From an uncultured Ruminococcus sp. (GTDB lineage Bacteria; Bacillota; Clostridia; Oscillospirales; CAG-272), in assembly GCA_902782445.1 (NCBI GenBank), contig CACZNC010000021.1:1-61973 (forward strand): a stretch of DNA of 61,973 nt. The letters are read 5' to 3'. The translations under genes were made by a program, and so were the position numbers. Every line of letters starts with the position of its first letter. The first letter of the stretch is position 1. Shown here one piece after another: positions 42,200-48,565 of this stretch. The notes under the pieces were generated by a model. It searched no databases. It had not been told where the DNA came from and saw only the letters and a list, made by a program, of their open reading frames with translations.

Positions 42200-44041
42200 T
42201 TATTCCATAAACTGTTTGTGCCAGGTGAGGAAGGTGTAGGCCGTCCAGATCTTGCGCTGATTGCGGACCGCGCCGGATCTGTGGTCGTCCAGCAGTTTTA
42301 TGAGCGCGGTCTGATCGAAATATTCCGCGGCGGCGTCGGAGGTGAAGGCCTCTTTCGCGTATCCGTAGTATTTGTCCTCCATGAACCACTGGCGGATCGG
42401 CACCGGGAATCCCTTCTTCGGACGGTGGGCCCAGGCGTCGGGGAGGGTCTTGTTGGCGGCGGTGCGGAGGACGGCTTTGGTGTCATGCCCGTCGATCTTG
42501 TAGCCTGCCGGAAGCTCTTCGGCCTCCCGCATCACGACCTTATCGAGGTATGGGACCCGCAGTTCCAGCGAGTGGGCCATGCTCATTTTGTCGGCCTTGA
42601 GGAGGATGTCCCCCGGAAGCCAGAGGTTGAGATCCAGGTACTGTTTCTTTTCGAGCTCGGAGAGTCCCTTCGTCTTCTCGTAGATCGGGCCGGTGATATC
42701 GCCGACGGCAGGGCCTTTTCTGTATTTATCTCTCAGGATCGAGACCGCCTCGTCCTCCGGGAAGACCAGCGCCTGGCCGATGAACCAGTTCTCTGGGATC
42801 CCGGCTCCCTTGATGAGGAAGTCGTGGCCCTTGAAATAGGGCATCTTCGAGGCGAATCCGGCGGCTCCCCGGCGCAGAAAGCCCGGCAGTTTCCGGTATC
42901 TCCGCATCGCGGGATCCAGATCGTACCATTCGTAGCCCGCGTAGATCTCGTCCGCCCCTTCGCCGGAGAGGACCACCGTCACGTGCTCCCGGGCCAGCTG
43001 CGCGAGGAAATAGAGCGGTACGGAGGAGGGATTGGACTGGGGCTCGTCCATGTGGTACTGGATCTTCGGGAAGGCGTCGAAGCATTCGTCCGCGGTGATG
43101 TGCTTGAGGAAGTTCGCGACGCCGAGCCGTTCGGAAAGCTCCTTGGCCTCGCTGGTCTCGTCGAATTTCTCGAAATTGAATCCCACGGAGAAGGTGTCGT
43201 TCGGCATGAGGACGGCGGTGATATAGGAGGAATCCACGCCGCCAGAGAGGAAGGATCCTACCTTAACGTCGCTGATGCGGTGGGCCTGAACGGACTCATG
43301 CACGCGCCGGTCGATCTGTTCCGCGGCTTCGTCGTAGGAGAGGGAGGTCTTCTTCGTGAAGTCGATGTCCCAGTACCGGGTCTTTTCCAGCTTCCCGTCC
43401 TTCAGGGTGAACCAGTGGGCCGGAGGGAGCTTGTACACGCCCTTGAAGAAGGTCTCCTCCGTAGCGGAATACTGGAAGGTGAGATAGGGCCTCAGCGCGT
43501 TCTCGTTGACCCGGGGCTTGAATTCCGGGTGTTCGAGGAAGGACTTGATCTCCGAGCCGAAGATGAAATGCCCCCGGTCGGTGAAGGTATAGTAGAAGGG
43601 CTTGATGCCGAAGGGATCCCGCGCGCCGTAGAGGGTGTTCGTCTTCGTGTCCCAGACGACGAACGCGAACATGCCGCGGAGCTTTTCAGCCGTCTTCTCG
43701 CCCCATTCCTCGAAGCCGTGGAGAATGACCTCCGAGTCGCACCGGGTACGGAACACGTGCCCCTTCGCGATGAGCTCGTCCCGGAGCTCCATGAAATTGT
43801 AGACCTCGCCGTTGTAGACGATCACCACGGAGCCGTCCTCGTTGTACATGGGCTGGGATCCGGCCGCGAGGTCGATGATGGAAAGGCGGCGGAACCCGAG
43901 GGCGATGGCGTCATGGTCGCTCCCGCCGCCGACGTGGTAGCCGTCCGAATCCGGGCCGCGGTGGATGATCCGGTCCGCCATTTTGCGGATGACCGTTTCC
44001 CGCCTGTCGATGATCCCGGTAAAGCCTGCAAAACCGCACAT
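42200..44041 (-). CDS. asparagine synthase-like glutamine amidotransferase (AsnB/AsnH)
   Basis: A 613-residue enzyme: N-terminal class-II glutaminase with the nucleophile Cys2 (MCGFAGF), RIIHRGPDSDG and YNGEVYNF, then a synthetase domain with the PP-loop VGSFLSGGVDSS and SGEGADEIYAGY. It could make asparagine, but in Lactococcus the paralogue AsnH amidates the D-Asp of the peptidoglycan cross-bridge. Being first in an operon with a D-Asp ligase-like enzyme, a racemase and murE, an amidating role for the D-Asp side chain is a fair alternative. Its promoter is at 44089. Confidence 0.9.
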   Translation of the reverse strand: MCGFAGFTGIIDRRETVIRKMADRIIHRGPDSDGYHVGGGSDHDAIALGFRRLSIIDLAAGSQPMYNEDGSVVIVYNGEVYNFMELRDELIAKGHVFRTRCDSEVILHGFEEWGEKTAEKLRGMFAFVVWDTKTNTLYGARDPFGIKPFYYTFTDRGHFIFGSEIKSFLEHPEFKPRVNENALRPYLTFQYSATEETFFKGVYKLPPAHWFTLKDGKLEKTRYWDIDFTKKTSLSYDEAAEQIDRRVHESVQAHRISDVKVGSFLSGGVDSSYITAVLMPNDTFSVGFNFEKFDETSEAKELSERLGVANFLKHITADECFDAFPKIQYHMDEPQSNPSSVPLYFLAQLAREHVTVVLSGEGADEIYAGYEWYDLDPAMRRYRKLPGFLRRGAAGFASKMPYFKGHDFLIKGAGIPENWFIGQALVFPEDEAVSILRDKYRKGPAVGDITGPIYEKTKGLSELEKKQYLDLNLWLPGDILLKADKMSMAHSLELRVPYLDKVVMREAEELPAGYKIDGHDTKAVLRTAANKTLPDAWAHRPKKGFPVPIRQWFMEDKYYGYAKEAFTSDAAAEYFDQTALIKLLDDHRSGAVRNQRKIWTAYTFLTWHKQFME

Positions 44042-44088
44042 ATATCAAAAAACCTTTCGGATGTGAATTCGCCGGGGTGCGTTTTCTC

Positions 44089-44094
44089 ATTATA
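44089..44094 (-). promoter_or_regulatory. extended -10 promoter of the asnB-murE operon
   Basis: Minus strand TGTGA directly followed by TATAAT (complement 44089-44094). The -35 region, 17 bp upstream, reads TTTATT and is weak, so the TG extension probably carries recognition. Confidence 0.6.
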
Positions 44095-44148
44095 TCACAT
44101 TCCGGGGCGTAAATAAAGGGCGGAGGAGGAAAATTTACCGCAAATTCA

Positions 44149-44176
44149 AAGAAAAAGGGGGAGAAAAGTCTCCCCC
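44149..44176 (-). terminator. intrinsic terminator of the 47953-44206 cassette
   Basis: GGGGGAGA/TCTCCCCC arms followed on the minus strand by TTTTTCTTTG. Confidence 0.85.
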
Positions 44177-44205
44177 CTCGGTTTTCGGGCCGGAATCGCG
44201 GTTTT

Positions 44206-44757
44206 TCACAGCCCGAAGGAGTTCTTTATCATCCGCGCGGCCTCCTCTGCCGGGACGTGCTCGTTCTCGATCCTGAGATAATGGGGCCACGGGATCTCGC
44301 CGGGCAGGCTGACGCAGCGGTATTTTTCGTCTGTTTTCAAAAGAAGGGTCTCCGACTGCTCCAGATCCCGCTTCGACGGCTTGCAGGCCAGACGGTTTTC
44401 GCTCCGGTTGCGTTCGAGACGTACCGGAAGCGGCGCGATCAGCTCGGCATAATAGAACTCTGTCCCGTAGGGCGCGAAGATCTCCCTGACGTGGTCGATA
44501 TACGCCCAGTCTTCCGGCGAATCGAAGCTGAACAGATACGTGAAGATCATCCCGTACCGATCCGATTCCGCGAACTCCGTGAACACCGCCTCCCGGAACG
44601 CATTGACCACTGTCCGGTTGTAGGTCCCGAACAGTTCGATCACCGGCTCGATGGACATGTGGTTGTGGAAGAGCTTCAGATCCGTGATCTTCGAAAGCTC
44701 CTGGCCGACGGTCATCTTCCCGGCCGCCGCGTCGCCGAAGATGAATACCAGCTTCAT
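44206..44757 (-). CDS. P-loop NTPase, small-molecule-kinase-like
   Basis: A 183-residue P-loop protein resembling small kinases: MKLVFIFGDAAAGKMTVGQEL, where the residue after the Walker Lys is Met, followed by Thr. Further stretches are DLKLFHNHMSIEPVIELF and a LID-like arginine-rich segment (VRLERNRSENRLACKPSKRD). Shikimate-kinase-like or phosphotransferase-like activity is plausible; the substrate is unknown. Last gene of the cassette; its start overlaps the tandem GNAT stop (ATGA). Confidence 0.72.
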   Translation of the reverse strand: MKLVFIFGDAAAGKMTVGQELSKITDLKLFHNHMSIEPVIELFGTYNRTVVNAFREAVFTEFAESDRYGMIFTYLFSFDSPEDWAYIDHVREIFAPYGTEFYYAELIAPLPVRLERNRSENRLACKPSKRDLEQSETLLLKTDEKYRCVSLPGEIPWPHYLRIENEHVPAEEAARMIKNSFGL

Positions 44758-45842
44758 CCTCCCCACTCCTCTCCGAGGATCGCGTATTCGTATTCGTCGC
44801 TCCATTCTCCCCGGGCAGGACGCGCCGATCGGAATGCGGCTTCCCGTCTCATCCCCAGCCGCTCCATCACATGGAAGGAAGGTTCGTTCCGCGCGTCGCA
44901 TCTGGCCCGGATCCGGCGGAGCCCGAGTTTTTGGAAGCCGAGACCGAGGACCGCCCGGGCCGCCTCCGTCGCGTATCCTTTGTGCTGGAAGCTCCGCCCG
45001 AGGATCCATCCGATCTCGCCGAGGGAGCCCGAAACGCTCAGGCCGCATCCCCCGATCAGCTGGCTGTCTTCCTTCCGGACGAGGACGAAATCATACTGCC
45101 GGGGCTCCTTTTTGGCCCATTCCGTCTGCGCGAGGCGGAGGAACCGGCGGGTGTCGGCGGGCGAGTTCGGTCCCCAGAAGATGTATTTTGCGTTTTCCGG
45201 ATCGGAGGAATAGGCGTGGGCTCCTTCAAAATCTCCGGGTCCGGGCGCCCGCAGGATCAGCCGTTCTGTTTCGAGGACGGTATTCGGTCCCGCTTTCAGC
45301 CTTTCCCATTCGTCCCGGAGCAGGGAGGCGCGGAGGATGTCGTGGAACCGCCCGTCCCTGTCTGAAAAGGCCTCCCGCTCGATCCCCTCGTCCGAGAAGC
45401 CGCATTTCAGGGCGACCTCCCCCGACGCCGGATTTTCCCGCACGTGCCGGATCATGAGCCTGTGGAACCCGATCTCCCCGAAGGCGAAGTCCCGCACCGC
45501 CGCGGCCGCTTCGGAGGCGTATCCCCGTCCCCAGTACTTCCGGCCGAGCCCGTACCCGATCTCCGCGGATCCACCCGATTTCGGCATCAGGGAGATCGTC
45601 CCGATCATGCGGCCTTCCCCCTCGACAGCCCAGTGATAGTAATCCGGCTTATCGTACTGCCCGATCCAGTCCGCGAGCAGGTTTTCCGTCTCCTCAAGGG
45701 AGGCGTGGGCGTTCCAGGTGACGTATTCCGACACCTTCGGATCGCTGGCCCAGCCGAAGAAATCCTCCGCGTCCCCGGGCCGGAACCGTCTGAGGGCGAG
45801 CCGGGCGGTGAAGAGCGGCAGGGTCCCCCTGTGTGTCAGCAT
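44754..45842 (-). CDS. tandem-domain GNAT N-acetyltransferase (two RimJ/RimL-type domains)
   Basis: A 362-residue protein of two complete acetyltransferase domains. Domain 1 (about 8-182) starts LFTARLALRRFRPGD and has the acetyl-CoA loop GLGRKYWGRGYASEA. Domain 2 (about 188-362) starts LETERLILRAPGPGD and has GRSFQHKGYATEA. Both CoA-binding motifs look intact. RimJ/RimL-type enzymes acetylate N-terminal amines or small amines, including antibiotics. Two bases separate it from the methyltransferase gene, and its stop overlaps the kinase start. Confidence 0.88.
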   Translation of the reverse strand: MLTHRGTLPLFTARLALRRFRPGDAEDFFGWASDPKVSEYVTWNAHASLEETENLLADWIGQYDKPDYYHWAVEGEGRMIGTISLMPKSGGSAEIGYGLGRKYWGRGYASEAAAAVRDFAFGEIGFHRLMIRHVRENPASGEVALKCGFSDEGIEREAFSDRDGRFHDILRASLLRDEWERLKAGPNTVLETERLILRAPGPGDFEGAHAYSSDPENAKYIFWGPNSPADTRRFLRLAQTEWAKKEPRQYDFVLVRKEDSQLIGGCGLSVSGSLGEIGWILGRSFQHKGYATEAARAVLGLGFQKLGLRRIRARCDARNEPSFHVMERLGMRREAAFRSARPARGEWSDEYEYAILGEEWGG

Positions 45843-45844
45843 GT

Positions 45845-46657
45845 TTATCCCCCCTTCTTTCTCCCGACGAACATCAGGTGCTCCGAAAATCCCCAGTATT
45901 CCGGCCGGGGAGCCAGAGCCTCCGACAGATCCAGCCAGCGTCCGATCTCCTCCGGGGACCGCGCCATGATCCGCTCCTCGCAGGGACTCATGATCCCCTC
46001 CTGCCCGAAGATCATGACGGGCTCGAGCGGAAAGCGCGCCATAAAGGGCATGATCTCCGAAATATCCGCGAAATATGCCCGGGTAAAGGCGTCCCCGGTA
46101 TATCCGACTCCGGCGGCGACGGACGCGCGCAGACCGGTATTCGCGGGATCCGCTTCCAGCAGGGACCGGCTGTCCGATTTCATCACGTCGATCAGATCCG
46201 CCGTCGTGAGGATGAACGACGCGAAGAAGAGTCCCCCGGTTTCGAGCATCCCAAGGGCGTTCTCCACGGCCCGGACCCGTTCCTCCTCTTCGAGAAGATG
46301 GTAGAGGGGCCCCATGAAGAGCATGGCGTCGAAGGGAGCCCCGGGGAGATCCGTGATCTCAAGCGCGTCCCCGGCGACGGCTTCGAGCGGGATCTCATCG
46401 GCTTCCGCCCGTTCCTCAGCCAGTCGGACGTTCTCCTCCGATAGATCGCAGAGCGTCACCCGGCATCCGCGGCTCGCAAGATGGAGGGAATACCGCCCCG
46501 GTCCTCCGCCGATATCCGCGACGCGGTAACCCGCCGGGATCAGTCTGTCGAGAAACCGGCAGGTCAAAAGGAATTCCGGGCGTCCGCCGATCCGGTTCCA
46601 CTCCCCCGCGGCGTGTTCGTTGTAAAAGGCGCGGACGGCCTCGCGGTCAGTCTTCAT
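45845..46657 (-). CDS. SAM-dependent methyltransferase (class I)
   Basis: A 270-residue class-I methyltransferase: motif I VADIGGGPGRYSLHLASRG, the acidic motif II residue in VTLCDLSEEN, then FDAMLFMGPLYHLL and LETGGLFFASFI. It resembles the second methyltransferase of the cassette (47153-47953) in layout (GPxYHL), so the two may be paralogues. Overlaps the upstream GNAT gene by 11 bp. The substrate is unknown. Confidence 0.85.
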   Translation of the reverse strand: MKTDREAVRAFYNEHAAGEWNRIGGRPEFLLTCRFLDRLIPAGYRVADIGGGPGRYSLHLASRGCRVTLCDLSEENVRLAEERAEADEIPLEAVAGDALEITDLPGAPFDAMLFMGPLYHLLEEEERVRAVENALGMLETGGLFFASFILTTADLIDVMKSDSRSLLEADPANTGLRASVAAGVGYTGDAFTRAYFADISEIMPFMARFPLEPVMIFGQEGIMSPCEERIMARSPEEIGRWLDLSEALAPRPEYWGFSEHLMFVGRKKGG

Positions 46658-47156
46658 CCCACACCTCCGATTCCTTTTCCAGCCGGACCGCCTCTTCCCG
46701 GAATCCCATTGCCCGGTAGAAAGCGAGGGCGTTTTCGTTGAAGCGGTAGACGTCGAGGACGACCCGCCCGCATCTCGCTTCCTCCGCGGCTGCCTCGGCG
46801 TAACGGAAGAGGGCCTTTCCGATCCCGCGCCTCCGGTGGCTTTCCTCGACGCAGATATCGTCCACCAGCAGGAAATCCTCGTCGTTCAGGTTCCGGTGCC
46901 CGCGTCTGTGTCGGACCCAGGCGAAGAGGAATCCCACGAGCTCCGTTTCGTTCCCGTCCCGGTCGAGGGCTGCGCAGACGGCGTGACGTCCGGTTTCGTC
47001 GGCGAGGGCGGAGAAGAATGCGTTTTCCGTATAGCTCACGGCTCCCGGACGGAAGAGATCCGGGCGTCCGTTCTCGTGCAGGATCTGGATCTCCCTCTGG
47101 AGGGGCAGAAGGGCGTCGAAGTCCTCCGGTCTCATTCTGCGGATCAGGTATTTCAT
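46647..47156 (-). CDS. GNAT N-acetyltransferase
   Basis: A 169-residue GNAT: MKYLIRRMRPEDFDALLPLQREIQ, the CoA pyrophosphate loop VEESHRRRGIGKALFRYAEA, VLDVYRFNENALAFYRAMGF. Its start overlaps the methyltransferase stop upstream by four bases, and its end overlaps the next methyltransferase by 11 bp. The substrate is unknown. Confidence 0.87.
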   Translation of the reverse strand: MKYLIRRMRPEDFDALLPLQREIQILHENGRPDLFRPGAVSYTENAFFSALADETGRHAVCAALDRDGNETELVGFLFAWVRHRRGHRNLNDEDFLLVDDICVEESHRRRGIGKALFRYAEAAAEEARCGRVVLDVYRFNENALAFYRAMGFREEAVRLEKESEVWDED

Positions 47157-47953
47157 GCGTCATTCTCCTTTCTCAGTATGTCCAGCGTGTGGAACGACAG
47201 CCCCACGAGATCCTCCCGCTCGCAGATCGCCCTGTGATAGGCGAGCCACAGCGCGAAGTCCTCCTCGGTCATGCCGTCGACCATCTCCCGGAAATAATTC
47301 GTGTACATATCGGTCCCGACGAAGTGCAGCCGCCGGGCGGGCAGGGAAGCGGTCAGGGCGAAGATGTCCTCCCGTCTCCACAAAACGAAGAGGTCCTCCG
47401 GCTCGGAGAAGCACTGAAACGTCACCGGGTCGATCATCCCCTTGCCGAGGCATTCCCGTATCTTCCCCTGCCCGAAGCCGAACCGGACCACGGTCCCCTC
47501 GTTCATACAGTAGGAGACATAGATCACCCCGCCCGGTTTCGTCACGCGGCAGGCTTCGGAGAGGGCCTTTTCCTGTTCTTCCCGCGTGAAAAGGTGGTAC
47601 ATCGGGCCGAGAAGCAGGGTCATGTCGAAGACCCCGTTCCCGCAGAAGGAGAGATCGACGGCGTTCCCCTCCCGGACCGTCACGTCCTCGCCCTCCCGCG
47701 TGTTCTCCCGGAACAGTTCGATGTTGCGCGGGATCAGTTCCACGGCGTCCACCCGGTGCCCCTTCCGCGCGAGGGCGTGGGAATAGCGTCCGCTCCCCGC
47801 TCCGATTTCGAGGATCCGGTCTCCCGGCTTCCGGTAACGGTCGATGTAGTCGAGGGTTGTGAGGAATTCGACGGAATTGTGCCGGGAGTCGAACCGTTCG
47901 TCCTCGTTGCGGGCGGAGTAGTAGGCGTTCAGGGCCTCGAATGCGCTGTTCAT
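47153..47953 (-). CDS. SAM-dependent methyltransferase (class I)
   Basis: A 266-residue methyltransferase opening the cassette: motif I ILEIGAGSGRYSHALARKG, DAVELIPRN, FDMTLLLGPMYHLF. AAAGGAG precedes the ATG. Its upstream region is repeat copy 3, and no clear sigma-A promoter is seen on the minus strand there, so expression may depend on sequence inside the repeat. Substrate unknown. Confidence 0.87.
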   Translation of the reverse strand: MNSAFEALNAYYSARNEDERFDSRHNSVEFLTTLDYIDRYRKPGDRILEIGAGSGRYSHALARKGHRVDAVELIPRNIELFRENTREGEDVTVREGNAVDLSFCGNGVFDMTLLLGPMYHLFTREEQEKALSEACRVTKPGGVIYVSYCMNEGTVVRFGFGQGKIRECLGKGMIDPVTFQCFSEPEDLFVLWRREDIFALTASLPARRLHFVGTDMYTNYFREMVDGMTEEDFALWLAYHRAICEREDLVGLSFHTLDILRKENDA

Positions 47954-47974
47954 GGCGGGGGGTCTCCTTTCTGA

Positions 47975-48277
47975 TACAATTCTCGCTCTAAAAGCTAACT
48001 ATATGGGTTTTGATCGCTCTCCGTAGAGTGCGAACGACGGGGTGGGAATACCATAAATCCAAACATGACACGGGCTATCCCACCCCCGAGAATCCCCTTT
48101 GGGAATTCTCGCTACCGTCAGCCAAAACATTGAGCTCACGAACGATAACTCTGATAAGGTTGGATGGCTAAATTGGTGTGCCAAGGTTTCGACTGCACAT
48201 TATTGGTATAGCCTGTCCCTATCCATTTCAGAAGTTCTTGCCAGGCTTCTTTCAAGAAGCCGCGTTTCCCTTTTTGA
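47975..48277 (+). repeat. structured intergenic repeat, copy 3 (long form)
   Basis: The most complete copy. In order: TATGGGTTTTGATCGC, CGCTCT/AGAGTGCG hairpin, GCGAAC, then a domain closed by GACGG/CCGTC holding two perfect stems (GGGGTGGGA/TCCCACCCC and CGAGAAT/ATTCTCG), the conserved core at 48132-48182, a TGTGC/GCACA hairpin, TTCTTGCC, and the terminal hairpin GGCTTCTT TC AAGAAGCC with GCG and a T-run to 48277. The three-way junction is shared only with copy 4. It lies directly upstream of the methyltransferase cassette in the opposite orientation. Confidence 0.85.
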
Positions 48278-48287
48278 AATAGAAAAA

Positions 48288-48333
48288 CGGCGTTCCGAAG
48301 ATCTGACGCGAGTTCTCCGGGACGCCGCCGTAT
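48288..48333 (-). terminator. intrinsic terminator of the 28-aa peptide gene
   Basis: Minus strand GGCGTCCCGG/CTTCGGAACGCC-type arms (nine of eleven pairs) followed by TTTTTC. Confidence 0.6.
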
Positions 48334-48359
48334 ACGGGGATCGTGATGAAATCAGAATC

Positions 48360-48446
48360 TCAGGTATGACGGAAAAGTCCCGGGCTGACAGGTACGGGAT
48401 AAGAATCGAGGTGCGCCATATTCCAAATACGGACTGCGACTGTCAT
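48360..48446 (-). CDS. 28-residue small peptide, own promoter and terminator
   Basis: Minus strand ATG at 48446 with AAAGGAG eight bases upstream, 28 codons (starting MTVAVRIWNMAHLDSY) to TGA at 48360. A consensus promoter lies 33 bp upstream and an intrinsic terminator 27 bp after the stop, so the unit is a self-contained transcript of about 190 nt. After the stop the sequence stays open in the same frame for at least 14 codons, so a truncated longer gene is an alternative. No similarity is recognised; it may be a real peptide or a leader. Confidence 0.5.
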   Translation of the reverse strand: MTVAVRIWNMAHLDSYPVPVSPGLFRHT

Positions 48447-48478
48447 GGCCGGAACTCCTTTCATTTCTGATTGCCCCC

Positions 48479-48507
48479 AGTATAGCACAGGAACGGGGAA
48501 CTGTCAA
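48479..48507 (-). promoter_or_regulatory. consensus promoter of the small-peptide gene
   Basis: Minus strand perfect TTGACA (complement 48502-48507), 17 bp, TATACT (complement 48479-48484), preceded by TGTGC. Confidence 0.82.
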
Positions 48508-48565
48508 GCATATCTGTAACAAAATATTCACAAAAAATCCGCAAATTCTTGTGAAAACCGGAAAT

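Noticed and set aside
48099..48470. Plus-strand open frame of 123 codons through repeat copy 3
   Set aside because: It is built from the repeat's stems and core, crosses the terminal hairpin and T-run, lacks a ribosome binding site, and the frame is not conserved in copies 1 and 2.
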